Source: Aphelocoma coerulescens | Lineage: Eukaryota; Chordata; Aves; Passeriformes; Corvidae | NCBI RefSeq assembly: GCF_041296385.1 | Contig: NW_027184062.1 | Coordinates: forward strand, 1,369,501 to 1,433,500 | Reading direction: 5' to 3' | DNA: 64,000 nucleotides | Shown here: positions 24,222 to 37,478 of the stretch, piece by piece | Layout: each line of letters begins with the position of its first letter | How positions within the stretch are numbered: position 1 is the first letter of the stretch | Notes under the pieces: model-generated | Database searches by the model: none | Told to the model about the DNA's origin: nothing | The model's input: the letters and a program-made list of their open reading frames with translations, nothing else | Made by a program: the position numbers and the translations under genes

Positions 24222-26437
24222 CCTACGGAAGTGTTGGGGTTCCTCCCCCCTGCCATGAGGTCATGGGAGAGGGGACCCTGGGGTAGAGGCATGGCCTGGG
24301 CACGGGGTCTCCCTGCTCCCTGCTCACATGTGCCCTAATCCTGTTCAGCACTGCTTATTTTGTGTTGCCCTGTGCGAGGAGGGCCCTGGTTGTGCTGTGA
24401 TTGCTCAGTTCTTTGGCAGTGCCCCGCCCATGTGGCTGGAGAAGAAAGAGCTCTGCAACTTCTCTCAAGAATCGCTCCCTGTTTCTTTGCACGGGCCTCG
24501 CTGTCTATGGATGTTTCAGGAGACCCCACCGAAACACGGAAGGACTCTCAAATTATCCCAGCTTTCTCTGCACAGCGAGAGGTTTTAATATTTAGCATTG
24601 TTATCCTTTTCCTGTGTGTTTGTTAAAAAAGTAGTTTTTATCTCTTTCACTTTCTTCCCAGGAAAATTCTTTTTTCCCGAAGCTGGTGGGGGAGGGCTGG
24701 GTGTAACCTGCCTTCTATCAGAGGATATTTTCCTCCACATTTGTCCAAACCGGCACAGCCTGTCCTTTCCCTGGGTGTCTGTTGCAGATGGAAGCTGCTG
24801 GTGCCATTGTCAGCTTGAAGCCCTCTTTTGATGCAAGCAGATGTTGCCAGGTGTGTTCAGCAGCTGTTGCTCAATGCTTATGCCAAGCTATTGTGTTCCT
24901 CATGGAACCAAGGAGCCATTGTGACACTGCAGGGGCTGATGGCATCAAGGAGGCAATTGTGACAGTACAGAACCTCCTAGAAACAAGGCTCCATTGTGAC
25001 ACCGTGGGGAATCATGGAATCAAGGAGCCCATTGTGACACGGCTGCATGGAACCAATGGTCCATGGTTACACGGCGGATTCAAGAAGAGCACGGTGACAC
25101 CACGCAACATCACGGAACCATAGGTCCATTGTGACACAGCGGGGCCTCATGGAAACAAGGGGACCATTGTGGCAAAGCAGGGCCTAATGGAAGCCTGGAG
25201 AGCATTGTGACATTGTGGGGAATCATGGAAACATGGAGAGCATTGTGACACTAAGGAAACTCCTGGAACCAAGATGACCACTGGCACATAATGGAACCTC
25301 ATGGAAGCAAGCATCCATGATGACTTTGGAGGGCCTCAGGGACCACAGGACCCATTGTGACACAGCAGGACCTGGTGGAACCAAGGAGCCTTTGTGATAC
25401 TCCAGATCCACATGGAAGCCAGGGTGCACTGAGACACAGTGGGGCCTTGTTGGAACCAAAGACACCTCTGCAAAAAGCAGGCTAGCTCATAGAAGCAAGG
25501 AGTCCATTGTTACAACGTAAAAGCTATGCAACCAAGGGACCATTGTGACACTGCGGGGCCTCATGGAACCAATTGTCCATGATGACAGTGCGGATCAAAG
25601 GAGACCATGGTGACACTGCGGAACCTGATGGAACCAAGGAGCCATTGTGACACAGTGGGGCCTCATGGAATCAAGGAGACCATTGTGACCCAGGTGTTGC
25701 ATGGGAAGGCAAGGAGCCATTGTGACACTTTGGGCTTCTTCCCTTGAGCTCTGCAGCTGGCTGTCCCAGCCCAGCGCACCATGTGCCACCTGCTCTCCTC
25801 AGGGCTCTGCCTGCACACAGCCCCAGGAGAAGTTTTCCTGTTTGCAAGGAAAGAATGGAAAAGCCGGAGCAGGTTTCCTAAACAACAAACCCCACTCAGG
25901 AGCCACATGCTCAGTACAGGCTGCCTGGAACGATGTCCCCTTTCTACAAGGGTCAGTGTGAGCAGGAATGAATGATCTCTGGGAGCAGAATTCTCGGAGT
26001 CTTTCCACTGAATTCTCTGTCCCTGTGTCTTGGGGTGACTTTAACATGTGTATCCCCCTATTGCTGCTCTATGCCCAGAAGTGAACTTTGTGCATTTCTG
26101 TGCCTTTCAACTGAGCCTGAGAGGGGGGAGAGGAAAAAAAAGCCAGACAAACTTCTCAGAGCGTTTGTTCAAGGACACACATACACACTCCTCTGCATCC
26201 TGCTTGCAGCAAGAGCAGAGGAAGCAACTTTGTTTCTTTTTAGCCAGTTTTCAGCTCCTTTTCTCTGGAGGGAGATGGAGAGTTGAACTTTGTTTTCCTG
26301 GGACTTTGGGGGTTTTTTCCCCTTCTTCTCTTCTTGACTCTTTCAACATCAGAGCACATTGGGAGAATTTTCTCCCGAGGTGGGGGCCCTGAATGTGGGC
26401 CCATGAGCCAGCTGCAAGGAGGAGGAGAGAGACTACA
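24222..26437 (+). repeat. Unit 12 (2216 bp, HOR-1 type A)
   Basis: Minisatellite block at 24894-25732. Matches unit 8 from 24397 on. Its first 175 bp instead have TGTGCGAGG and GTGCTGTG, as in units 16 and 20. Confidence 0.95.
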
Positions 26438-28653
26438 CCTACGGAAGTGTTGGGGTTCCTCCCCCCTGCCATGAGGTCATGGGAGAGGGGACCCTGGGGT
26501 AGAGGCATGGCCTGGGCACGGGGTCTCCCTGCTCCCTGCTCACATGTGCCCTAATCCTGTTCAGCACTGGTTATTTTGTGTTGCCCTGTGCCAGGAGGGC
26601 CCTGGTTGTGCCGTGATTGCTCAGTTCTTTGGCAGTGCCCCGCCCATGTGGCTGGAGAAGAAAGAGCTCTGCAACTTCTCTCAAGAATCGCTCCCTGTTT
26701 CTTTGCACGGGCCTCGCTGTCTATGGATGTTTCAGGAGACCCCACCGAAACACGGAAGGACTCTCAAATTATCCCAGCTTTCTCTGCACAGCGAGAGGTT
26801 TTAATATTTAGCATTGTTATCCTTTTCCTGTGTGTTTGTTAAAAAAGTAGTTTTTATCTCTTTCACTTTCTTCCCAGGAAAATTCTTTTTTCCCGAAGCT
26901 GGTGGGGGAGGGCTGGGTGTAACCTGCCTTCTATCAGAGGATATTTTCCTCCACATTTGTCCAAACCGGCACAGCCTGTCCTTTCCCTGGGTGTCTGTTG
27001 CAGATGGAAGCTGCTGGTGCCATTGTCAGCTTGAAGCCCTCTTTTGATGCAAGCAGATGTTGCCAGGTGTGTTCAGCAGCTGTTGCTCAATGCTTATGCC
27101 AAGCTATTGTGTTCCTCATGGAACCAAGGAGCCATTGTGACACTGCAGGGGCTGATGGCATCAAGGAGGCAATTGTGACAGTACAGAACCTCCTAGAAAC
27201 AAGGCTCCATTGTGACACCGTGGGGAATCATGGAATCAAGGAGCCCATTGTGACACGGCTGCATGGAACCAATGGTCCATGGTTACACGGCGGATTCAAG
27301 AAGAGCACGGTGACACCACGCAACATCACGGAACCATAGGTCCATTGTGACACAGCGGGGCCTCATGGAAACAAGGGGACCATTGTGGCAAAGCAGGGCC
27401 TAATGGAAGCCTGGAGAGCATTGTGACATTGTGGGGAATCATGGAAACATGGAGAGCATTGTGACACTAAGGAAACTCCTGGAACCAAGATGACCACTGG
27501 CACATAATGGAACCTCATGGAAGCAAGCATCCATGATGACTTTGGAGGGCCTCAGGGACCACAGGACCCATTGTGACACAGCAGGACCTGGTGGAACCAA
27601 GGAGCCTTTGTGATACTCCACATCCACATGGAAGCCAGGGTGCACTGAGACACAGTGGGGCCTTGTTGGAACCAAAGACACCTCTGCAAAAAGCAGGCTA
27701 GCTCATAGAAGCAAGGAGTCCATTGTTACAACGTAAAAGCTATGCAACCAAGGGACCATTGTGACACTGCGGGGCCTCATGGAACCAATTGTCCATGATG
27801 ACAGTGCGGATCAAAGGAGACCATGGTGACACTGCGGAACCTGATGGAACCAAGGAGCCATTGTGACACAGTGGGGCCTCATGGAATCAAGGAGACCATT
27901 GTGACCCAGGTGTTGCATGGGAAGGCAAGGAGCCATTGTGACACTTTGGGCTTCTTCCCTTGAGCTCTGCAGCTGGCTGTCCCAGCCCAGCGCACCATGT
28001 GCCACCTGCTCTCCTCAGGGCTCTGCCTGCACACAGCCCCAGGAGAAGTTTTCCTGTTTGCAAGGAAAGAATGGAAAAGCCGGAGCAGGTTTCCTAAACA
28101 ACAAACCCCACTCAGGAGCCACATGCTCAGTACAGGCTGCCTGGAACGATGTCCCCTTTCTACAAGGGTCAGTGTGAGCAGGAATGAATGATCTCTGGGA
28201 GCAGAATTCTCGGAGTCTTTCCACTGAATTCTCTGTCCCTGTGTCTTGGGGTGACTTTAACATGTGTATCCCCCTATTGCTGCTCTATGCCCAGAAGTGA
28301 ACTTTGTGCATTTCTGTGCCTTTCAACTGAGCCTGAGAGGGGGGAGAGGAAAAAAAAGCCAGACAAACTTCTCAGAGCGTTTGTTCAAGGACACACATAC
28401 ACACTCCTCTGCATCCTGCTTGCAGCAAGAGCAGAGGAAGCAACTTTGTTTCTTTTGAGCCAGTTTTCAGCTCCTTTTCTCTGGAGGGAGATGGAGAGTT
28501 GAACTTTGTTTTCCTGGGACTTTGGGGGTTTTTTCCCCTTCTTCTCTTCTTGACTCTTTCAACATCAGAGCACATTGGGAGAATTTTCTCCCGAGGTGGG
28601 GGCCCTGAATGTGGGCCCATGAGCCAGCTGCAAGGAGGAGGAGAGAGACTACA
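26438..28653 (+). repeat. Unit 13 (2216 bp, HOR-1 type B)
   Basis: Minisatellite block at 27110-27948. Carries all type B markers (ACTGGTTA, CCACATCC, TTTGAGCC) at positions 8825 bp after those of unit 9. Confidence 0.95.
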
Positions 28654-30868
28654 CCTACGGAAGTGTTGGGGTTCCTCCCCCCTGCCATGAGGTCATGGGA
28701 GAGGGGACCCTGGGGTAGAGGCATGGCCTGGGCACGGGGTCTCCCTGCTCCCTGCTGACATGTGCCCTAATCCTGTTCAGCACTGCTTATTTTGTGTTGC
28801 CCTGTGCGAGGAGGGCCCTGGTTGTGCTGTGATTGCTCAGTTCTTTGGCAGTGCCCCGCCCATGTGGCTGGAGAAGAAAGAGCTCTGCAACTTCTCTCAA
28901 GAATCGCTCCCTGTTTCTTTGCACGGGCCTCGCTGTCTATGGATGTTTCAGGAGACCCCACCGAAACACGGAAGGACTCTCAAATTATCCCAGCTTTCTC
29001 TGCACAGCGAGAGGTTTTAATATTTAGCATTGTTATCCTTTTCCTGTGTGTTTGTTAAAAAAGTAGTTTTTATCTCTTTCACTTTCTTCCCAGGAAAATT
29101 CTTTTTTCCCGAAGCTGGTGGGGGAGGGCTGGGTGTAACCTGCCTTCTATCAGAGGATATTTTCCTCCACATTTGTCCAAACCGGCACAGCCTGTCCTTT
29201 CCCTGGGTGTCTGTTGCAGATGGAAGCTGCTGGTGCCATTGTCAGCTTGAAGCCCTCTTTTGATGCAAGCAGATGTTGCCAGGTGTGTTCAGCAGCTGTT
29301 GCTCAATGCTTATGCCAAGCTATTGTGTTCCTCATGGAACCAAGGAGCCATTGTGACACTGCAGGGGCTGATGGCATCAAGGAGGCAATTGTGACAGTAC
29401 AGAACCTCCTAGAAACAAGGCTCCATTGTGACACCGTGGGGAATCATGGAATCAAGGAGCCCATTGTGACACGGCTGCATGGAACCAATGGTCCATGGTT
29501 ACACGGCGGATTCAAGAAGAGCACGGTGACACCACGCAACATCACGGAACCATAGGTCCATTGTGACACAGCGGGGCCTCATGGAAACAAGGGGACCATT
29601 GTGGCAAAGCAGGGCCTAATGGAAGCCTGGAGAGCATTGTGACATTGTGGGGAATCATGGAAACGTGGAGAGCATTGTGACACTAAGGAAACTCCTGGAA
29701 CCAAGATGACCACTGGCACATAATGGAACCTCATGGAAGCAAGCATCCATGATGACTTTGGAGGGCCTCAGGGACCACAGGACCCATTGTGACACAGCAG
29801 GACCTGGTGGAACCAAGGAGCCTTTGTGATACTCCAGATCCACATGGAAGCCAGGGTGCACTGAGACACAGTGGGGCCTTGTTGGAACCAAAGACACCTC
29901 TGCAAAAAGCAGGCTAGCTCATAGAAGCAAGGAGTCCATTGTTACAACGTAAAAGCTATGCAACCAAGGGACCATTGTGACACTGCGGGGCCTCATGGAA
30001 CCAATTGTCCATGATGACAGTGCGGATCAAAGGAGACCATGGTGACACTGCGGAACCTGATGGAACCAAGGAGCCATTGTGACACAGTGGGGCCTCATGG
30101 AATCAAGGAGACCATTGTGACCCAGGTGTTGCATGGGAAGGCAAGGAGCCATTGTGACACTTTGGGCTTCTTCCCTTGAGCTCTGCAGCTGGCTGTCCCA
30201 GCCCAGCGCACCATGTGCCACCTGCTCTCCTCAGGGCTCTGCCTGCACACAGCCCCAGGAGAAGTTTTCCTGTTTGCAAGGAAAGAATGGAAAAGCCGGA
30301 GCAGGTTTCCTAAACAACAAACCCCACTCAGGAGCCACATGCTCAGTACAGGCTGCCTGGAACGATGTCCCCTTTCTACAAGGGTCAGTGTGAGCAGGAA
30401 TGAATGATCTCTGGGAGCAGAATTCTCGGAGTCTTTCCACTGAATTCTCTGTCCCTGTGTCTTGGGGTGACTTTATCATGTGTATCCCCTATTGCTGCTC
30501 TATGCCCAGAAGTGAACTTTGTGCATTTCTGTGCCTTTCTACTGAGCCTGAAAGGGGGGAGAGGAAAAAAAACCGGACAAACTTCTCAGAGCGTTTGTTC
30601 AAGGACACACATACACACTCCTCTGCATCCTGCTTGCAGCAAGAGCAGAGGAAGCAACTTGGTTTCTTTTTAGCCAGTTTTCAGCTCCTTTTCTCTGGGG
30701 GGAGATGGAGAGTTGAACTTTCTTTTCCTGGGACTTCGGGGGGTTTTTTTCCCTTCTTCTCTTCTTGACTCTTTCAACATCAGAGCACATTGGGAGAATT
30801 TTCTCCCGAGGTGGGGGCCCTGAATGTGGGCCCATGAGCCAGCTGCAAGGAGGAGGAGAGAGACTACA
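28654..30868 (+). repeat. Unit 14 (2215 bp, HOR-1 type C)
   Basis: Minisatellite block at 29326-30164. Carries all type C markers (CTGACATG, GAAACGTGG, CTACTGAGCCTGAAAGG) at an offset of 8825 from unit 10. Confidence 0.95.
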
Positions 30869-33046
30869 CCTACGGAAGTGTTGGGGTTCCTCCCCCCTGC
30901 CATGAGGTCATGGGAGAGGGGACCCTGGGGTAGAGGCATGGCCTGGGCACGGGGTCTCCCTGCTCCCTGCTCACATGTGCCCTAATCCTGTTCAGCACTG
31001 CTTATTTTGTGTTGCCCTGTGCGAGGAGGGCCCTGGTTGTGCTGTGATTGCTCAGTTCTTTGGCAGTGCCCCGCCCATGTGGCTGGAGAAGAAAGAGCTC
31101 TGCAACTTCTCTCAAGAATCGCTCCCTGTTTCTTTGCACGGGCCTCGCTGTCTATGGATGTTTCAGGAGACCCCACCGAAACACGGAAGGACTCTCAAAT
31201 TATCCCAGCTTTCTCTGCACAGCGAGAGGTTTTAATATTTAGCATTGTTATCCTTTTCCTGTGTGTTTGTTAAAAAAATAGGTTTTATCTCTTTCACTTT
31301 CTTCCCAGGAAAATTCTTTTTTCCAAAAACCTGGTGGGGGAGGGCTGGGTGTAACCTGCCTTCTATAAGAGGATATTTTCCTCCACATTTGTCCAAACCG
31401 GCACAGCCTGTCCTTTCCTGGGTCTCTGTTGCAGATGGAAGCTGCTGGTGCCATTGTCAGCTTGAAGCCCTCTTTTGATGCAAGCAGATGTTGCCAGGTG
31501 TGTTCAGCAGCTGTTGCTCAATGCTTATGCCAAGCTCTTGTGTTCCTCATGGAACCAAGGAGCCATTGTGACACTGCAGGGGCTGATGGCATCAAGGAGG
31601 CAATTGTGACAGTACAGAACCTCCTAGAAACAAGGCTCCATTGTGACACCGTGGGGAATCATGGAATCAAGGAGCCCATTGTGACACGGCTGCATGGAAC
31701 CAATGGTCCATGGTTACACGGCGGATTCAAGAAGAGCACGGTGACACCACGCAACATCACGGAACCATAGGTCCATTGTGACACAGCGGGGCCTCATGGA
31801 AACAAGGGGACCATTGTGGCAAAGCAGGGCCTAATGGAAGCATGGAGAGCATTGTGACACTAAGGAAACTCCTGGAACCAAGATGACCACTGGCACATAA
31901 TGGAACCTCATGGAAGCAAGCCTCCACGATGGTTTTGGAGGGCCTCAGGGACCACAGGACCCATTGTGACACAGCAGGACCTGGTGGAACCAAGGAGCCT
32001 TTGTGATACTCCACATCCACATGGAAGCCAGGGTGCACTGAGACACAGCGGGGCCTTGTTGGAACCAAAGACACCTCTGCAAAAAGCAGGCTAGCTCATA
32101 GAAGCAAGGAGTCCTTTGTTACAACATCAAACCTATGGAAGCAAGGGACCATTGTGACACTGCGGGGCCTCATGGAACCAATTGTCCATGATGACAGTGC
32201 GGATCAAAAGAGACCATGGTGACACTGCGGAACCTGATGGAACCAAGGAGCCATTGTGACACAGTGGGGCCTCATGGAATCAAGGAGACCATTGTGACCC
32301 AGGTGTTGCATGGGAAGGCAAGGAGCCATTGTGACACTTTGGGCTTCTTCCCTTGAGCTCTGCAGCTGGCTGTCCCAGCCCAGCGCACCATGTGCCACCT
32401 GCTCTCCTCAGGGCTCTGCCTGCACACAGCCCCAGGAGAAGTTTTCCTGTTTGCAAGGAAAGAATGGAAAAGCCGGAGCAGGTTTCCTAAACAACAAACC
32501 CCACTCAGGAGCCACATGCTCAGTACAGGCTGCCTGGAACGATGTCCCCTTTCTACAAGGGTCAGTGTGAGCAGGAATGAATGATCTCTGGGAGCAGAAT
32601 TCTCGGAGTCTTTCCACTGAATTCTCTGTCCCTGTGTCTTGGGGTGACTTTATCATGTGTATCCCCTATTGCTGCTCTATGCCCAGAAGTGAACTTTGTG
32701 CATTTCTGTGCCTTTCAACTGAGCCTGAGAGGGGGGAGAGGAAAAAAAACCGGACAAACTTCTCAGAGCGTTTGTTCAAGGACACACATACACACTCCTC
32801 TGCATCCTGCTTGCAGCAAGAGCAGAGGGAAGCAACTTTGTTTCTTTTTAGCCAGTTTTCAGCTCCTTTTCTCTGGGGGGAGATGGAGAGTTGAACTTTG
32901 TTTTCCTGGGACTTCGGGGTTTTTTTTTCCCTTCTTCTCTTCTTGACTCTTTCAACATCAGAGCACATTGGGAGAATTTTCTCCCGAGGTGGGGGCCCTG
33001 AATGTGGGCCCATGAGCCAGCTGCAAGGAGGAGGAGAGAGACTGCA
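30869..33046 (+). repeat. Unit 15 (2178 bp, HOR-1 type D, subrepeat absent)
   Basis: Minisatellite block at 31541-32341. Type D markers (TAGGTTTT, CTATAAGAGG, AAGCTCTTGTG, missing subrepeat) at an offset of 8825 from unit 11. Confidence 0.95.
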
Positions 33047-35262
33047 CCTACGGAAGTGTTGGGGTTCCTCCCCCCTGCCATGAGGTCATGGGAGAGGGGA
33101 CCCTGGGGTAGAGGCATGGCCTGGGCACGGGGTCTCCCTGCTCCCTGCTCACATGTGCCCTAATCCTGTTCAGCACTGCTTATTTTGTGTTGCCCTGTGC
33201 GAGGAGGGCCCTGGTTGTGCTGTGATTGCTCAGTTCTTTGGCAGTGCCCCGCCCATGTGGCTGGAGAAGAAAGAGCTCTGCAACTTCTCTCAAGAATCGC
33301 TCCCTGTTTCTTTGCACGGGCCTCGCTGTCTATGGATGTTTCAGGAGACCCCACCGAAACACGGAAGGACTCTCAAATTATCCCAGCTTTCTCTGCACAG
33401 CGAGAGGTTTTAATATTTAGCATTGTTATCCTTTTCCTGTGTGTTTGTTAAAAAAGTAGTTTTTATCTCTTTCACTTTCTTCCCAGGAAAATTCTTTTTT
33501 CCCGAAGCTGGTGGGGGAGGGCTGGGTGTAACCTGCCTTCTATCAGAGGATATTTTCCTCCACATTTGTCCAAACCGGCACAGCCTGTCCTTTCCCTGGG
33601 TGTCTGTTGCAGATGGAAGCTGCTGGTGCCATTGTCAGCTTGAAGCCCTCTTTTGATGCAAGCAGATGTTGCCAGGTGTGTTCAGCAGCTGTTGCTCAAT
33701 GCTTATGCCAAGCTATTGTGTTCCTCATGGAACCAAGGAGCCATTGTGACACTGCAGGGGCTGATGGCATCAAGGAGGCAATTGTGACAGTACAGAACCT
33801 CCTAGAAACAAGGCTCCATTGTGACACCGTGGGGAATCATGGAATCAAGGAGCCCATTGTGACACGGCTGCATGGAACCAATGGTCCATGGTTACACGGC
33901 GGATTCAAGAAGAGCACGGTGACACCACGCAACATCACGGAACCATAGGTCCATTGTGACACAGCGGGGCCTCATGGAAACAAGGGGACCATTGTGGCAA
34001 AGCAGGGCCTAATGGAAGCCTGGAGAGCATTGTGACATTGTGGGGAATCATGGAAACATGGAGAGCATTGTGACACTAAGGAAACTCCTGGAACCAAGAT
34101 GACCACTGGCACATAATGGAACCTCATGGAAGCAAGCATCCATGATGACTTTGGAGGGCCTCAGGGACCACAGGACCCATTGTGACACAGCAGGACCTGG
34201 TGGAACCAAGGAGCCTTTGTGATACTCCAGATCCACATGGAAGCCAGGGTGCACTGAGACACAGTGGGGCCTTGTTGGAACCAAAGACACCTCTGCAAAA
34301 AGCAGGCTAGCTCATAGAAGCAAGGAGTCCATTGTTACAACGTAAAAGCTATGCAACCAAGGGACCATTGTGACACTGCGGGGCCTCATGGAACCAATTG
34401 TCCATGATGACAGTGCGGATCAAAGGAGACCATGGTGACACTGCGGAACCTGATGGAACCAAGGAGCCATTGTGACACAGTGGGGCCTCATGGAATCAAG
34501 GAGACCATTGTGACCCAGGTGTTGCATGGGAAGGCAAGGAGCCATTGTGACACTTTGGGCTTCTTCCCTTGAGCTCTGCAGCTGGCTGTCCCAGCCCAGC
34601 GCACCATGTGCCACCTGCTCTCCTCAGGGCTCTGCCTGCACACAGCCCCAGGAGAAGTTTTCCTGTTTGCAAGGAAAGAATGGAAAAGCCGGAGCAGGTT
34701 TCCTAAACAACAAACCCCACTCAGGAGCCACATGCTCAGTACAGGCTGCCTGGAACGATGTCCCCTTTCTACAAGGGTCAGTGTGAGCAGGAATGAATGA
34801 TCTCTGGGAGCAGAATTCTCGGAGTCTTTCCACTGAATTCTCTGTCCCTGTGTCTTGGGGTGACTTTAACATGTGTATCCCCCTATTGCTGCTCTATGCC
34901 CAGAAGTGAACTTTGTGCATTTCTGTGCCTTTCAACTGAGCCTGAGAGGGGGGAGAGGAAAAAAAAGCCAGACAAACTTCTCAGAGCGTTTGTTCAAGGA
35001 CACACATACACACTCCTCTGCATCCTGCTTGCAGCAAGAGCAGAGGAAGCAACTTTGTTTCTTTTTAGCCAGTTTTCAGCTCCTTTTCTCTGGAGGGAGA
35101 TGGAGAGTTGAACTTTGTTTTCCTGGGACTTTGGGGGTTTTTTCCCCTTCTTCTCTTCTTGACTCTTTCAACATCAGAGCACATTGGGAGAATTTTCTCC
35201 CGAGGTGGGGGCCCTGAATGTGGGCCCATGAGCCAGCTGCAAGGAGGAGGAGAGAGACTACA
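33047..35262 (+). repeat. Unit 16 (2216 bp, HOR-1 type A)
   Basis: Minisatellite block at 33719-34557. No difference seen from unit 12, including its first 175 bp. Confidence 0.95.
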
Positions 35263-37478
35263 CCTACGGAAGTGTTGGGGTTCCTCCCCCCTGCCATGAG
35301 GTCATGGGAGAGGGGACCCTGGGGTAGAGGCATGGCCTGGGCACGGGGTCTCCCTGCTCCCTGCTCACATGTGCCCTAATCCTGTTCAGCACTGGTTATT
35401 TTGTGTTGCCCTGTGCCAGGAGGGCCCTGGTTGTGCCGTGATTGCTCAGTTCTTTGGCAGTGCCCCGCCCATGTGGCTGGAGAAGAAAGAGCTCTGCAAC
35501 TTCTCTCAAGAATCGCTCCCTGTTTCTTTGCACGGGCCTCGCTGTCTATGGATGTTTCAGGAGACCCCACCGAAACACGGAAGGACTCTCAAATTATCCC
35601 AGCTTTCTCTGCACAGCGAGAGGTTTTAATATTTAGCATTGTTATCCTTTTCCTGTGTGTTTGTTAAAAAAGTAGTTTTTATCTCTTTCACTTTCTTCCC
35701 AGGAAAATTCTTTTTTCCCGAAGCTGGTGGGGGAGGGCTGGGTGTAACCTGCCTTCTATCAGAGGATATTTTCCTCCACATTTGTCCAAACCGGCACAGC
35801 CTGTCCTTTCCCTGGGTGTCTGTTGCAGATGGAAGCTGCTGGTGCCATTGTCAGCTTGAAGCCCTCTTTTGATGCAAGCAGATGTTGCCAGGTGTGTTCA
35901 GCAGCTGTTGCTCAATGCTTATGCCAAGCTATTGTGTTCCTCATGGAACCAAGGAGCCATTGTGACACTGCAGGGGCTGATGGCATCAAGGAGGCAATTG
36001 TGACAGTACAGAACCTCCTAGAAACAAGGCTCCATTGTGACACCGTGGGGAATCATGGAATCAAGGAGCCCATTGTGACACGGCTGCATGGAACCAATGG
36101 TCCATGGTTACACGGCGGATTCAAGAAGAGCACGGTGACACCACGCAACATCACGGAACCATAGGTCCATTGTGACACAGCGGGGCCTCATGGAAACAAG
36201 GGGACCATTGTGGCAAAGCAGGGCCTAATGGAAGCCTGGAGAGCATTGTGACATTGTGGGGAATCATGGAAACATGGAGAGCATTGTGACACTAAGGAAA
36301 CTCCTGGAACCAAGATGACCACTGGCACATAATGGAACCTCATGGAAGCAAGCATCCATGATGACTTTGGAGGGCCTCAGGGACCACAGGACCCATTGTG
36401 ACACAGCAGGACCTGGTGGAACCAAGGAGCCTTTGTGATACTCCACATCCACATGGAAGCCAGGGTGCACTGAGACACAGTGGGGCCTTGTTGGAACCAA
36501 AGACACCTCTGCAAAAAGCAGGCTAGCTCATAGAAGCAAGGAGTCCATTGTTACAACGTAAAAGCTATGCAACCAAGGGACCATTGTGACACTGCGGGGC
36601 CTCATGGAACCAATTGTCCATGATGACAGTGCGGATCAAAGGAGACCATGGTGACACTGCGGAACCTGATGGAACCAAGGAGCCATTGTGACACAGTGGG
36701 GCCTCATGGAATCAAGGAGACCATTGTGACCCAGGTGTTGCATGGGAAGGCAAGGAGCCATTGTGACACTTTGGGCTTCTTCCCTTGAGCTCTGCAGCTG
36801 GCTGTCCCAGCCCAGCGCACCATGTGCCACCTGCTCTCCTCAGGGCTCTGCCTGCACACAGCCCCAGGAGAAGTTTTCCTGTTTGCAAGGAAAGAATGGA
36901 AAAGCCGGAGCAGGTTTCCTAAACAACAAACCCCACTCAGGAGCCACATGCTCAGTACAGGCTGCCTGGAACGATGTCCCCTTTCTACAAGGGTCAGTGT
37001 GAGCAGGAATGAATGATCTCTGGGAGCAGAATTCTCGGAGTCTTTCCACTGAATTCTCTGTCCCTGTGTCTTGGGGTGACTTTAACATGTGTATCCCCCT
37101 ATTGCTGCTCTATGCCCAGAAGTGAACTTTGTGCATTTCTGTGCCTTTCAACTGAGCCTGAGAGGGGGGAGAGGAAAAAAAAGCCAGACAAACTTCTCAG
37201 AGCGTTTGTTCAAGGACACACATACACACTCCTCTGCATCCTGCTTGCAGCAAGAGCAGAGGAAGCAACTTTGTTTCTTTTGAGCCAGTTTTCAGCTCCT
37301 TTTCTCTGGAGGGAGATGGAGAGTTGAACTTTGTTTTCCTGGGACTTTGGGGGTTTTTTCCCCTTCTTCTCTTCTTGACTCTTTCAACATCAGAGCACAT
37401 TGGGAGAATTTTCTCCCGAGGTGGGGGCCCTGAATGTGGGCCCATGAGCCAGCTGCAAGGAGGAGGAGAGAGACTACA
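35263..37478 (+). repeat. Unit 17 (2216 bp, HOR-1 type B)
   Basis: Minisatellite block at 35935-36773. Type B markers at an offset of 8825 from unit 13. Confidence 0.95.

Larger units (their letters stand above)
15572..24396 (+). repeat. HOR-1 copy 1 (8825 bp, four units)
   Basis: First full copy of a four-unit higher-order repeat with unit spacings 2216, 2216, 2215 and 2178. Base 15571 (C) differs from its partner 24396 (T); to the right of this I find no mismatch with the next copy at any diagnostic site checked. Landmarks shared with the other copies are TTTGAGCC at about 19630, CTGACATG in place of CTCACATG at about 19930, CTACTGAGCCTGAAAGG at about 21714, and loss of the 38 bp subrepeat in the fourth unit. 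I compared diagnostic variants, not every base. Confidence 0.93.
24397..33221 (+). repeat. HOR-1 copy 2 (8825 bp)
   Basis: Second copy, offset exactly 8825 from copy 1. It carries the same rare variants at the shifted positions: TTTGAGCC near 28455, CTGACATG near 28755, CTACTGAGCCTGAAAGG near 30539, and a fourth unit without the 38 bp subrepeat. No copy-specific variant was found. Confidence 0.93.
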